Shown piece by piece: positions 7,828 to 17,123 of a stretch of 64,000 bases of DNA. Under the pieces are notes generated by a model. That model saw nothing but the letters and a program-made list of their open reading frames with translations, was not told where the DNA came from and did no database searches. The stretch's first letter is position 1, and every line of letters starts with the position of its first letter. The stretch comes from Fusobacterium naviforme. GTDB lineage: Bacteria; Bacillota; Clostridia; Lachnospirales; Lachnospiraceae. The translations under genes were made by a program, and so were the position numbers. Where the stretch lies: positions 27,864 to 91,863 of the forward strand of contig PYGH01000007.1 of NCBI GenBank assembly GCA_003014445.1, given 5' to 3'.

Positions 7828-10800
7828 ATGGGCGTTAGAAGAGTCTATGTGGAGAAGAAGCCGGACTATGCCGTTCGCGCAAGAGAGCTCGCGGAGAATA
7901 TCCGGAGTTATCTCGGCATAAGCAGCATAAGCCGCGTGCGGGTTCTGGTGCGCTATGACATCGAAAATATGACGGATGAGAGCTATGCGCTGGCGAGAGG
8001 AACCATCTTTTCTGAGCCGCCGCTGGACAGCTGCTATGAGGAGAGCTTTCCGAAGAATGCGGATGATGCTGTCTTTTCCGTAGAGTTTCTTCCGGGCCAG
8101 TTCGATCAGCGCGCAGATTCGGCAGAACAGTGTGTGAAGCTTCTGGACGAAAAGGCCAGCCCGGTGATACGCTCTGCGACGACCTATGTGCTGAGCGGAA
8201 CCCCGACGGAGGAGGAGCTTGCCGCTGTGAAGAGCTTCTGCATCAACCCGGTGGACTCCAGAGAGACCTCGGAGGAGAAGCCGGACACTCTGCATATAGA
8301 CTATCCTGCGCCGGAGGATGTGAAGAGCTTTGAAGGCTTCTGCAGCATGGATGAGAAGGCGTTTCATGCGCTCTATTTCTCGCTGAATCTTGCAATGACC
8401 TACGATGATTTTTCCTTCATCCGCAGCTATTTTGAGAAAGAGCAGCGGGATCCGACTGTGACCGAGATCCGGATGCTGGATACTTACTGGTCGGATCACT
8501 GCCGTCATACGACCTTCCAGACAGAGCTCACAGATATTCGTTTTCTGGAGGGAGACTACAGAGAGCGGCTGGTGAAGAGCTATGAGCGCTACTTATGCGA
8601 CCGCGAGGATGTGTTCCATGGAAGAAAGGACAAGTTTGTCTGTCTCATGGATCTTGCGCTTATGGGAATGCGAAAGCTCAGGAAGGAGGGCAAGCTCACT
8701 GATCAGGAGGAAACAGACGAGATTAATGCCTGCTCCGTGATTGTTCCGGTTGAGATCGACGGTGTCACAGAGGAGTGGCTTGTAAATTTTAAGAACGAGA
8801 CGCACAACCATCCGACGGAAATCGAGCCGTTCGGAGGCGCAGCGACCTGTCTCGGTGGCGCAATAAGGGATCCGCTCTCCGGAAGAACCTATGTCTATCA
8901 GGCCATGCGCATCACAGGTGCGGCAGATCCCACCGTCCCGCTTGGAGAGACCCTCCCGGGCAAGCTCCCGCAGAGGAAGCTGGTCACGGAGGCCGCCCGC
9001 GGATATTCCTCCTACGGAAATCAGATCGGCTTGGCAACAGGCTATGTGAAGGAGATTTATCATCCGGACTATGTTGCGAAGCGCATGGAGCTCGGTGCAG
9101 TTATGGCAGCGGCGCCGCGGAAAAATGTGCGCCGTCTCACGTCCGATCCGGGAGATGTCATCGTACTGCTCGGCGGTGAGACCGGGCGCGACGGAATCGG
9201 AGGCGCGACGGGCTCCTCCAAGGTTCATACGACCGATTCCATTGAGATCTGCGGCGCAGAGGTGCAGAAGGGCAATGCGCCCACAGAGCGGAAGCTTCAG
9301 CGTCTGTTCCGTCGCCCTGAGGCGAGTACGCTGATCAAGAAGTGCAATGATTTTGGGGCGGGCGGCGTCTCCGTGGCGATCGGAGAGCTTGCGGCGGGGC
9401 TTGATATCGACCTCGACAAGGTTCCGAAGAAGTACGCGGGACTGGACGGGACGGAGCTTGCGATATCGGAGTCGCAGGAGCGCATGGCCTGCGTCATCGA
9501 CCCGAAGGATGTAGAGCAGTTCCTCGCATATGCACAGGAAGAGAATCTCGGCGCTGTTCCGGTCGCTGTGGTCACGGAGAGCCCGCGCTTAAGGATGCGC
9601 TGGAGAGGCAAAACCATAGTAGATATCAGCAGAGAGTTCATCGACACCAATGGTGCGCATCTTAAGGCACAGGTTGAGGTGGAGATGCCGGTGAAGGCAG
9701 AGAGCCCGCTGACAGTGCAGCCGGTCACTGACATTCGCTCCCACTGGCTTAAGACGCTTGCAGATCTGAATGTCTGCTCTCAGAAGGGTCTGGTCGAGAT
9801 GTTTGACAGCTCGATCGGCGCCGGTACAGTCACAATGCCCTACGGCGGTCTCTACCAGATGTCAGAAATTCAGACTATGGTCGCGAAGCTTCCCGTGCTG
9901 AAGGGGAGCTGCGATGCAGTGACTATGATGAGCTACGGCTTTGATCCTTACCTCTCGAAGTGGAGCCCCTATCACGGCGCTGTATATGCAGTTGCGGATT
10001 CAGTCGCGAAGATTGCCGCAGCAGGAGGAGACTGGAGAAAGATTCACTTCACCTTCCAAGAATATTTCCGGCGTATGGATGATGAGAAGCCGCGCCGCTG
10101 GAGTCAGCCCTTTGCCGCACTGCTCGGGGCCTATGAGGCGCAGAGGGAGCTGGAGCTCGCAAGCATAGGCGGCAAGGACTCCATGTCCGGAACCTTTAAC
10201 GAGATTGATGTTCCCCCCACGCTGGTGAGCTTTGCGGTGGATATCGCCAGTGCCAAAAATGTGGTCACGCCGGAGCTGAAGAAGGCCGGAAACCGTATTC
10301 TTTTGCTGCGTGTGCAGCGAGATGCGGATGCGCTTCCGGATTTTGCAGACCTGAAGGCGCAGTATTCCGCGCTCTTTGAGGATGTTCTGGCGGGGCGTGT
10401 TGTGAGCTCCTATGCGCTGTCCCGCCACGGCATTGCGGAGGGCCTTGCAAAGATGGCCTTCGGCAACAGACTGGGTGTCAGGGTATCGGATGCGGTGCGC
10501 GCGGAGGAGCTTTTTGCACCGGCCTGGTGCGATCTGCTTCTGGAGGTTCCTGCGGAGCACTGCGCTGCGCTCAAGGCTCGCTGCACCCTGCTCGGAGAGG
10601 TGACGGAGCGCGCCGTACTGGCGTTTCAGAGCATGGAGCTGCCACTTTCTGAGGCCGAACGCGCCTGGACGGGTACGCTGGAGAAGATATTCCCGACTGC
10701 TGCGGGTGCAGAAGGAAAGGCGCTCGATACGCCGCTGTACCGCACAGAGGCAGCAGCTGTCTGCACGCATAAGCTCGGCATACCGCGCGTCTTCATTCCG

Positions 10801-11577
10801 GTATTTCCGGGTACAAACTGTGAGATCGATTCTCTCCGTTCCTTTGAGCGGGCGGGAGCAGAGGTATATGCTCCCGTATTCAGAAATCGCAGTGCGCAGG
10901 ACATACTGGATTCTGTCGAAGCATACAGAAAGGGGATCTCAGAGGCGCAGATTGTCATGTTCCCCGGCGGATTCTCCGCGGGAGATGAACCGGAGGGAAG
11001 CGCAAAGTTCTTTGCGACGGCCTTCCGCAATCAAAAGATCCGCGAGGAGGTGCTGAAGCTTCTGAATGAGAGAGACGGACTGATGCTCGGCATCTGCAAC
11101 GGCTTTCAGGCGCTGATTAAGCTCGGGCTGGTTCCATATGCGGACATCAGGGAGCAGGCGGCGGATGCACCGACACTTGCCATGAACACGATAGGAAGAC
11201 ATATCAGCCGCATGGTAAATATGAAGGTCGTATCCAACAAGTCACCGTGGCTCATGGGCGCGGAGCTCGGCGGAGTGTATGCGAACGCGGCTTCCCACGG
11301 TGAGGGACGCTTTGTCGCACCGCAGGGGACCATAGAGGCACTCTTTCAGAACGGACAGGTCGCGACGCAGTATTGCGCGCCGGACGGCTCCGTCACGATG
11401 GAGGAGGAGTGGAATCCGAACGGTTCCTACTATGCAATAGAGGGAATCACCAGTGCAGACGGCAGAATTTATGGAAAAATGGCGCATCCGGAGCGCATCG
11501 GAGCTTATGTTAACATCAATATTCCTGTGCGTCAGGATATGAAAATTTTTGAATCGGGTGTTGCCTATTTTAAGTGA
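7828..11577 (+). CDS. purL: Phosphoribosylformylglycinamidine synthase, single chain
   Basis: A 1249-residue large-type FGAM synthase. It converts FGAR, glutamine and ATP to FGAM in de novo purine synthesis. The N-terminal and two AIRS-type ATP-binding halves (for example NHPTEIEPFGGAATCLGGAIRD, GGETGRDGIGGATGSS) are followed by a C-terminal class I glutaminase domain with the nucleophile Cys1090 in LGICNGFQAL and the HPER end motif. The ATG at 7828 follows GAAAGGAGTACT; the earlier in-frame ATG at 7783 lies on the -10 box. Single-chain PurL replaces the PurS/L/Q complex of Bacilli. Confidence 0.96.
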   Translation: MGVRRVYVEKKPDYAVRARELAENIRSYLGISSISRVRVLVRYDIENMTDESYALARGTIFSEPPLDSCYEESFPKNADDAVFSVEFLPGQFDQRADSAEQCVKLLDEKASPVIRSATTYVLSGTPTEEELAAVKSFCINPVDSRETSEEKPDTLHIDYPAPEDVKSFEGFCSMDEKAFHALYFSLNLAMTYDDFSFIRSYFEKEQRDPTVTEIRMLDTYWSDHCRHTTFQTELTDIRFLEGDYRERLVKSYERYLCDREDVFHGRKDKFVCLMDLALMGMRKLRKEGKLTDQEETDEINACSVIVPVEIDGVTEEWLVNFKNETHNHPTEIEPFGGAATCLGGAIRDPLSGRTYVYQAMRITGAADPTVPLGETLPGKLPQRKLVTEAARGYSSYGNQIGLATGYVKEIYHPDYVAKRMELGAVMAAAPRKNVRRLTSDPGDVIVLLGGETGRDGIGGATGSSKVHTTDSIEICGAEVQKGNAPTERKLQRLFRRPEASTLIKKCNDFGAGGVSVAIGELAAGLDIDLDKVPKKYAGLDGTELAISESQERMACVIDPKDVEQFLAYAQEENLGAVPVAVVTESPRLRMRWRGKTIVDISREFIDTNGAHLKAQVEVEMPVKAESPLTVQPVTDIRSHWLKTLADLNVCSQKGLVEMFDSSIGAGTVTMPYGGLYQMSEIQTMVAKLPVLKGSCDAVTMMSYGFDPYLSKWSPYHGAVYAVADSVAKIAAAGGDWRKIHFTFQEYFRRMDDEKPRRWSQPFAALLGAYEAQRELELASIGGKDSMSGTFNEIDVPPTLVSFAVDIASAKNVVTPELKKAGNRILLLRVQRDADALPDFADLKAQYSALFEDVLAGRVVSSYALSRHGIAEGLAKMAFGNRLGVRVSDAVRAEELFAPAWCDLLLEVPAEHCAALKARCTLLGEVTERAVLAFQSMELPLSEAERAWTGTLEKIFPTAAGAEGKALDTPLYRTEAAAVCTHKLGIPRVFIPVFPGTNCEIDSLRSFERAGAEVYAPVFRNRSAQDILDSVEAYRKGISEAQIVMFPGGFSAGDEPEGSAKFFATAFRNQKIREEVLKLLNERDGLMLGICNGFQALIKLGLVPYADIREQAADAPTLAMNTIGRHISRMVNMKVVSNKSPWLMGAELGGVYANAASHGEGRFVAPQGTIEALFQNGQVATQYCAPDGSVTMEEEWNPNGSYYAIEGITSADGRIYGKMAHPERIGAYVNINIPVRQDMKIFESGVAYFK

Positions 11578-11589
11578 TTCGAGTATGAT
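11561..11589 (+). promoter_or_regulatory. Possible promoter of the aspartokinase gene
   Basis: TTGCCT (11561-11566), 17 nt, TATGAT (11584-11589). The -35 box is inside the end of purL, and the -10 overlaps the left arm of a 10-bp perfect inverted repeat. Confidence 0.4.
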
Positions 11590-11657
11590 AAACGCGCAGT
11601 AGTTTATCGGAGCCCTGGCTTCCGCACTGCTGGGATTATCGGTATGGGCGTTTATCA
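11586..11657 (+). promoter_or_regulatory. Structured leader ahead of aspartokinase (unclassified)
   Basis: TGATAAACGC (11586-11595) and GCGTTTATCA (11648-11657) are a perfect 10-bp inverted repeat. Inside, CAGTAGT (11597-11603) pairs with ACTGCTG (11626-11632), and an inner stem (11608-11624) is capped by CCTG. This is a compact nested fold ahead of a feedback-regulated biosynthetic gene and just before a terminator-like hairpin. It does not match the lysine riboswitch consensus as I know it. It could be an RNA leader or a DNA operator. Confidence 0.45.
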
Positions 11658-11673
11658 CAGCGAAGAGATAAGG

Positions 11674-11704
11674 GGCAAGATCGACCTGACCGGTCGGTCT
11701 TGCC
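11674..11704 (+). terminator. Terminator-like hairpin before aspartokinase
   Basis: GGCAAGATCGACC (11674-11686) pairs with GGTCGGTCTTGCC (11692-11704) with one wobble, followed by TTCATTT. It may end purL transcripts or attenuate the downstream gene. The U run is weak. Confidence 0.5.
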
Positions 11705-11726
11705 TTCATTTATGAGAGGTAAGGCT

Positions 11727-13046
11727 ATGAAGAAGGTTGTAAAGTTCGGGGGAAGCTCCCTCGCGAGCGCAAAGCAGTTTAAGAAGGCCGGGGAGATCAT
11801 CCGCTCGGACAAGTCCAGGCGCTATGTAGTTCCGTCTGCCCCGGGGAAGCGAAGCCCGGAAGACATCAAGGTGACGGATCTGCTGTATCGGATGTATGAT
11901 GCCGCAGGCGATCAGGTCGCCTATGGAAAGATATTTACGCAGATACGCGCGCGCTACGAGGAGATCATAGAGGGTCTGGGGCTGAATCTGAATCTTGAGG
12001 ATGCCTACAGAAGAATGGAAGAGGGCTTTGTGCATCAGATCGGCAGAGATTACGCCGCAAGCCGCGGAGAATATCTGAATGGTCTGGTCATGGCGGCTTA
12101 TCTCGGCTATGAGTTTATAGATCCGGCAGAGATTATCGTGTTTCATGACGACAGCACACTGGATCGGGAGGCGACGGAAAAGGCGGTTTCCGAGCGCCTC
12201 TGCGACGTTGATTATGCGGTGATTCCGGGCTTTTACGGCGCAAAGCGGGACGGAAGCATTACTACCTTCTCACGCGGCGGCTCCGACGTGACCGGCTCCG
12301 TGATTGCCGGAGCGATTCATGCGGATCTCTATGAGAACTGGACCGATGTGTCCGGCTTCCTCTGTGCAGATCCCCATATTGTCGATAACCCGGAGGTGAT
12401 CGATACCATCACCTACCATGAGCTGAGGGAGCTTTCCTACATGGGGGCAGGGGTCATGCACGAGGACGCAATCTTCCCCGTGAGAAAAGAGGGAATTCCG
12501 ATCAATATCCGGAACACGAACCGCCCGAACGACAAGGGAACCATGATCGTCGAGAGCACCTGCAGAAAGCCGCGCTTTACCATCACCGGTGTGGCTGGTA
12601 AGAAAGGCTTCTGCTCCGTGACCATCGACAAGGATATGATGAATTCCGAGATCGGCTTCTGTCGCAAGGTGCTGCAGGTCTTTGAGGACAATGGCATCTG
12701 TCTGGAGCACATGCCCTCTGGGATAGACACGATGACGATCGTTGTGCATCAGACAGAGTTTCTGGACAATGAGCAGAGGATCGTTGCGGGCATCCATCGC
12801 GCCGTGCATCCGGATCAGATCATACTTGAGGATGATCTCGCGCTGATCGCGGTAGTGGGGCGCGGGATGAAGGATCAGAGAGGAACAGCGGCGCGCGTTT
12901 TTGCGGCGCTGAGCCATGAGCACGTGAATGTCAAGATGATAGATCAGGGCTCCAGTGAGTTCAATATCATCGTGGGCGTGAAGAGCCGGGATTTTGAGGT
13001 GGCGATCCGCGCGATATACCGCATTTTTGTAGAGACACAGCTGTAA
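11727..13046 (+). CDS. Aspartate kinase
   Basis: A 439-residue aspartokinase, the first step of the lysine/threonine/methionine and DAP pathway. The N-terminal KFGGSSLASA motif binds ATP and aspartate; TTFSRGGSDVTGS is the second catalytic block near residue 180; the C-terminal third has two ACT regulatory domains (around residues 290-439), so allosteric feedback is expected. The start is the ATG after GAGAGGTAAGGCT; an upstream in-frame TTG at 11700 lies in the hairpin. asd and dapAB are elsewhere in this window, so the pathway is dispersed. Confidence 0.93.
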   Translation: MKKVVKFGGSSLASAKQFKKAGEIIRSDKSRRYVVPSAPGKRSPEDIKVTDLLYRMYDAAGDQVAYGKIFTQIRARYEEIIEGLGLNLNLEDAYRRMEEGFVHQIGRDYAASRGEYLNGLVMAAYLGYEFIDPAEIIVFHDDSTLDREATEKAVSERLCDVDYAVIPGFYGAKRDGSITTFSRGGSDVTGSVIAGAIHADLYENWTDVSGFLCADPHIVDNPEVIDTITYHELRELSYMGAGVMHEDAIFPVRKEGIPINIRNTNRPNDKGTMIVESTCRKPRFTITGVAGKKGFCSVTIDKDMMNSEIGFCRKVLQVFEDNGICLEHMPSGIDTMTIVVHQTEFLDNEQRIVAGIHRAVHPDQIILEDDLALIAVVGRGMKDQRGTAARVFAALSHEHVNVKMIDQGSSEFNIIVGVKSRDFEVAIRAIYRIFVETQL

Positions 13047-13061
13047 GAGAAGAGGCATTCC

Positions 13062-13089
13062 GGCGCGGCATCATTTCTGGTGCCGCGCC
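13062..13089 (+). other. Strong hairpin between aspartokinase and the flavoprotein gene
   Basis: GGCGCGGCATCA (13062-13073) pairs with TGGTGCCGCGCC (13078-13089) with one wobble. No T run follows on the + strand, so it is more likely an mRNA-stabilising or weakly terminating structure. Confidence 0.4.
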
Positions 13090-13122
13090 AAAATGCAGTG
13101 AGCTGAAAGCAGGAGGATACCA

Positions 13123-14379
13123 GTGCATCAGGTGATTGTGATCGGCGGCGGTGCCGCGGGAATGCTCGCAGCCATTGCCGCGGCGGGAGCGGGCGCGAAG
13201 GTGCTGCTTCTCGAGAAGAATGAAAAGCTCGGCAAGAAGCTTTTTATCACCGGAAAGGGACGCTGCAATCTGACGAATGCGGCAGATATGAAGGAGGTGC
13301 AGGAGAGCGTGGTCAGTAATCCGCGCTTTCTCTTCAGCGCATTTCGGGAATATACGAATGCAGACATCATGCGTCTGATAGAGGAGAACGGGTGTCCGCT
13401 GAAAACAGAGCGCGGTCAGCGCGTATTTCCGGTGAGCGATCACAGCTATGATGTTATCAATGCGCTGGAGCGCGCGCTGAAGCGCGTGGGCGTCAGCTGG
13501 CGCCTCCATACAGAAGTGTCAGGCATCGAAACAGATGTGGCGGCGGGCGGCACAGCAGCTGTCAGCGGCGTACGGTTCTGCGATGGTGCGCTGCTGCCTG
13601 CGGACAGAGTGGTTCTTGCAACGGGCGGACTCTCTTACCCGGCGACAGGCTCTGACGGCGCCGGACTTCGTTTTGCAGAGCGGCTGGGACACCGCATCAC
13701 GCCGGCTCTGCCCTCTCTTGTCCCACTGCTGATCCGGGAGCAGAGCATAGCCGCAGATCTCATGGGACTCTCGCTGAAGAATGTTTCCATTTCCATACGG
13801 GAGGGAAATAAAGAGCGCTACAGTGATTTTGGGGAGCTGCTCTTTACACACTTCGGACTGAGCGGCCCCGTGATACTCTCTGCGAGCGCGGTGGTTGGTC
13901 CGCTCCTGAAAAAGAAGGAGCTTGCGCTGTTCATAGATCTGAAACCGGCACTTTCCGGAGAACAGCTCGACCAGCGCCTGCTCAGGGATTTTTCGGATCT
14001 GCAGAACCGCGCGCTGAAGAATGCACTCTCCGGATTATTTCCCTCAAGACTCATTTCCGAGGTGATACGGCAGTCAGGGGTATCTCCGGAGCGAAGGATT
14101 CATGATCTGACGAGGGAAGAGCGGGCTGCGCTCGTTGGCGCGACCAAGGGGCTTCATTATACGCTGACCGGACTTCGGGGCTTCAATGAAGCGATTATCA
14201 CAAAGGGCGGCGTCAGTGTGAAGGAGGTGAATCCCTCCACAATGGAATCGAAAAGGATTTCCGGACTGTATTTTGCAGGAGAGCTCCTGGATCTTGACGC
14301 ACTGACAGGCGGTTTTAATCTTCAGATTGCGTGGTCAACAGGCTGGCTTGCCGGAAAAAGTGCGGCGGAGGAGAGATAA
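13123..14379 (+). CDS. HI0933/BaiN-family NAD(P)/FAD-dependent oxidoreductase
   Basis: A 418-residue flavoprotein. The N-terminal dinucleotide-binding motif VIGGGAAGMLAAI starts at residue 6, followed by GKKLFITGKGRCNLTN, the signature of the HI0933/YhiN family. The C-terminal FAD motif reads LYFAGELLDLDALTGGFNLQIAWSTG. Family members include BaiN-like reductases, but the native substrate is generally unknown. It starts with GTG after AGGAGGATACCA and overlaps nothing; cmk begins 1 nt after its stop. Confidence 0.88.
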   Translation: MHQVIVIGGGAAGMLAAIAAAGAGAKVLLLEKNEKLGKKLFITGKGRCNLTNAADMKEVQESVVSNPRFLFSAFREYTNADIMRLIEENGCPLKTERGQRVFPVSDHSYDVINALERALKRVGVSWRLHTEVSGIETDVAAGGTAAVSGVRFCDGALLPADRVVLATGGLSYPATGSDGAGLRFAERLGHRITPALPSLVPLLIREQSIAADLMGLSLKNVSISIREGNKERYSDFGELLFTHFGLSGPVILSASAVVGPLLKKKELALFIDLKPALSGEQLDQRLLRDFSDLQNRALKNALSGLFPSRLISEVIRQSGVSPERRIHDLTREERAALVGATKGLHYTLTGLRGFNEAIITKGGVSVKEVNPSTMESKRISGLYFAGELLDLDALTGGFNLQIAWSTGWLAGKSAAEER

Positions 14380-14380
14380 A

Positions 14381-15058
14381 ATGGAGAAGATCAGAGCGCT
14401 TGCGATCGATGGCCCTGCGGGAGCAGGAAAATCGACAATTGCAAAGGCAGTGAGCAGAGAGCTGAACTGGATCTATGTGGACACGGGTGCGATGTTTCGC
14501 GCGATTGCCCTGTTCCTGACAGAGAGAGGCACGGACACGGATTCGGAGGAGGCTGTCGCAGCCGCACTGGACGGGGTGGATATTGCGCTCCGCCATGAGA
14601 ACGGAGAGCAGAGAATCTTTTTAAACGGCAGGGATGTTTCTGCGGAAATTCGCGAGGAGGCCGTCGGAAATATGGCGAGTCGGGTGAGCGTCTATCCCGC
14701 GGTGCGAAACAAGCTTCTGCTCCTTCAGCGTCAGCTTGCGGCAGCGCAGCCGGTCGTGATGGACGGACGTGACATCGGGACCGTCGTGCTTCCGAACGCG
14801 GATACAAAGATATATCTCACTGCCAGTGCAGAGGTGCGCGCAAAAAGACGGCTCAGAGAGCTGCTTCTGAAGGGGCAGAGCGCAGAGCTCGCCGAGGTTC
14901 AGAGAGATATTGAGGCGCGTGACTACAGAGATATGCACAGAGAGACGGCGCCGCTCCGGCAGGCAGAGGACGCTGTGCTTCTGGACAGCTCGGATATGAG
15001 TGCGGCGGAGGTGCAGCAGAAGATTCTTTCAATTGTTCGGAACAGCCTGGAGAGGTGA
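14381..15058 (+). CDS. cmk: Cytidylate kinase
   Basis: A 225-residue (d)CMP kinase. The P-loop GPAGAGKST is at residues 11-19; VDTGAMFRA binds CMP; DGRDIGTVVLPNADTKIYL is the central signature; and the LID region RRLREL follows. The length is typical. The ATG at 14381 follows GGAGGAGAGATAAA. The order flavoprotein-cmk-ispH-S1 is common in Clostridia. Confidence 0.95.
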   Translation: MEKIRALAIDGPAGAGKSTIAKAVSRELNWIYVDTGAMFRAIALFLTERGTDTDSEEAVAAALDGVDIALRHENGEQRIFLNGRDVSAEIREEAVGNMASRVSVYPAVRNKLLLLQRQLAAAQPVVMDGRDIGTVVLPNADTKIYLTASAEVRAKRRLRELLLKGQSAELAEVQRDIEARDYRDMHRETAPLRQAEDAVLLDSSDMSAAEVQQKILSIVRNSLER

Positions 15059-15062
15059 AGCT

Positions 15063-15917
15063 TTGGCCAGTATAAAAATTGCGGAAAAGGCGGGATTCTG
15101 CTTCGGTGTGCGCAAGGCGGTGGAGACAGTGTACCGCGAGGCGGAGGAAGCAAGAGGGGAGGTCTATACCTACGGTCCCATCATTCACAACGAGGAGGTC
15201 GTGAAGGATCTGGAACGGAAAGGAGTCCGGGTTCTTGACGGGCCGGAGGCGCTCAGAGCACTTCGCGGGGGAACCGTCATCATTCGCTCTCACGGGATCG
15301 GCCGGGAGATCTATGAGATCTGTGAGAAGAAGCAGCTCCGTGTGGTGGACGCGACCTGTCCCTTTGTCGCAAAAATTCACCGCATTGTGCAGGAAGAGAA
15401 TGCAAAGGGGCGCCAGGTCATTATTGTCGGAGATCCCGCACATCCGGAGGTCATGGGGATCCGGGGGTGGGGGAGGAAGGACACAGAGGTGATCGAATCT
15501 GCTGAAGATTTTGAAGCTCTGGGCCTGGAAAAGGGAAAAAGTATCAGTATTGTCGCGCAGACTACCTATAATCTGACAAAGTTTAAAAAGATTCTTGATA
15601 AAATTACGGATTTGGGTTATGATATAGCGTGTTTTAATACGATTTGCAATGCCACGCAGGAGAGACAGACCGAGGCCGGAAGGATCGCCTCAGAGGTCGA
15701 TGCCATGATTGTCATCGGCGGACAGAGCAGCTCCAACACGCGAAAGCTCGCGGAGATCTGCAGTGCCGCCTGTGAGAATACGTTTTTTGTGCAGACGGCG
15801 GATGATCTTGACCCGAAGGTCCTGGCGTCTTTTGAGCGTATAGGCATTACAGCGGGGGCATCAACCCCCAAACATATCATTGAGGAGGTTCAAACAATTG
15901 TCAGATCAGAGTTTTGA
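15063..15917 (+). CDS. ispH: 4-hydroxy-3-methylbut-2-enyl diphosphate reductase
   Basis: A 284-residue iron-sulphur enzyme that makes IPP and DMAPP in the last MEP step. The three cluster cysteines are in GFCFGV (Cys13), DATCPFV and FNTICNATQERQ. The start is a TTG after GGAGAGGTGAAGC, giving MASIKIAEKAGF; no ATG fits. The 3' end overlaps the S1 gene by 20 nt. Dxr and IspG are encoded at 50.9-54.2 kb. Confidence 0.94.
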   Translation: MASIKIAEKAGFCFGVRKAVETVYREAEEARGEVYTYGPIIHNEEVVKDLERKGVRVLDGPEALRALRGGTVIIRSHGIGREIYEICEKKQLRVVDATCPFVAKIHRIVQEENAKGRQVIIVGDPAHPEVMGIRGWGRKDTEVIESAEDFEALGLEKGKSISIVAQTTYNLTKFKKILDKITDLGYDIACFNTICNATQERQTEAGRIASEVDAMIVIGGQSSSNTRKLAEICSAACENTFFVQTADDLDPKVLASFERIGITAGASTPKHIIEEVQTIVRSEF

Positions 15918-17010
15918 ACAGATGCTTGAGGAGTCTTTTAAGACAATTCACAACGGGGAAGTCGTAAAGGGAACAGTTCTTGATGTCAAAGAGGATCAGA
16001 TCATCTTAAACATCGGCTATAAGTCGGATGGCATCATCACCAGGAATGAGTACACGAACAACAACAGCCTCGACCTCCGGACTGTCGTGCAGATTGGTGA
16101 GGAACTGGAAGCAAAGGTCATGAAGGTAAATGACGGCGATGGCCAGGTATCCCTTTCCTACAGAAGACTTGCCGCGGACAGAGGAAACAAGCGTCTTGAG
16201 GAGGCCTACAACAATCACGAGGTTCTCAAGGCGAAGGTTGTTCAGGTTCTGAACGGCGGGCTCAGTGTCATGGTCGAGGAGGCGAGAGTCTTCATTCCGG
16301 CCAGCCTTGTGTCCGATTCCTATGAGAGAGATCTCACCAAGTATGCGGATCAGGAAATCGAGTTTGTCATCACCGAGTTCAACCCGCGCAGAAGACGCAT
16401 CATCGGTGACCGCAAGCAGCTCATGCTGGCTGCGAAGGCTGAGATGCAGAAGGAGCTCTTTGCCCGCATTAAGCCGGGAGACGTTGTCGAGGGTGTCGTG
16501 AAGAATGTCACCAATTTCGGCGCGTTTATCGACCTTGGCGGTGCGGATGGCCTGCTTCACATCTCCGAGATGAGCTGGGGCAGAATTGAGAACCCGAAGA
16601 AGGTCTTCAAGTCCGGAGACCAGGTCACAGTTCTTATCAAGGATATTGTGGGAACCAAGATCGCACTCAGCCTGAAATTCCCGGAGCAGAATCCGTGGAT
16701 TGATGCGGCGGAGAAGTATGCGCCGGGCAATGTTGTGACAGGAAGAGTTGCCCGCATGACCGATTTCGGCGCGTTTGTTGAGCTTGAGCCGGGCGTGGAC
16801 GCGCTGCTTCACGTCTCTCAGATTGCGCGCAGACACATCGACAAGCCGGCGGATGTTCTTCAGATCGGTGACGAGATCGAGGCGCAGATCGTTGATTTCA
16901 ATGAGGCTGACAGAAAGATCTCCCTCAGCATGAAGGCGCTTGAGATGCAGCCGCAGGGCGATGAGCTCGTGTACAGTGAGGAGGTTCAGCCGGAGGAGCA
17001 GCCGGAGTAG
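15898..17010 (+). CDS. Ribosomal protein S1-like RNA-binding protein (four S1 domains)
   Basis: A 370-residue protein with four S1/OB repeats at about residues 15-85, 97-165, 185-255 and 272-345; the last two carry the canonical NFGAFIDLGGADGLLHISE and DFGAFVELEPGVDALLHVS cores. S1 proteins bind mRNA at the ribosome or act in RNA metabolism. The TTG start at 15898 follows GAGGAGGTT, which lies inside ispH, so the genes are coupled. In some Clostridia ispH and the S1 gene are fused; here they overlap out of frame. It ends with an acidic tail. Confidence 0.88.
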   Translation: MSDQSFEQMLEESFKTIHNGEVVKGTVLDVKEDQIILNIGYKSDGIITRNEYTNNNSLDLRTVVQIGEELEAKVMKVNDGDGQVSLSYRRLAADRGNKRLEEAYNNHEVLKAKVVQVLNGGLSVMVEEARVFIPASLVSDSYERDLTKYADQEIEFVITEFNPRRRRIIGDRKQLMLAAKAEMQKELFARIKPGDVVEGVVKNVTNFGAFIDLGGADGLLHISEMSWGRIENPKKVFKSGDQVTVLIKDIVGTKIALSLKFPEQNPWIDAAEKYAPGNVVTGRVARMTDFGAFVELEPGVDALLHVSQIARRHIDKPADVLQIGDEIEAQIVDFNEADRKISLSMKALEMQPQGDELVYSEEVQPEEQPE

Positions 17011-17056
17011 CAGCAGTAATACTGCTCTCTTCAGCTCTGAGACAGTTCGAGTTTAC

Positions 17057-17100
17057 AGAGGGTCAAGGTGCGGAGCGTTCCGCGCTTTGGCCCTCTTTCT
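17057..17100 (+). terminator. Rho-independent terminator after the S1 gene
   Basis: An 18-bp stem of arms 17057-17074 and 17079-17096 (AGAGGGTCAAGG... with TTTGGCCCTCT) with G-U wobbles, followed by TTTCT. Confidence 0.75.
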
Positions 17101-17123
17101 GACTGCGCCGAAGGAGGTGCATA

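Noticed and set aside
11578..11727. Lysine riboswitch upstream of aspartokinase
   Set aside because: The length, junction and consensus segments of the L-box are not present; left as an unclassified structure.
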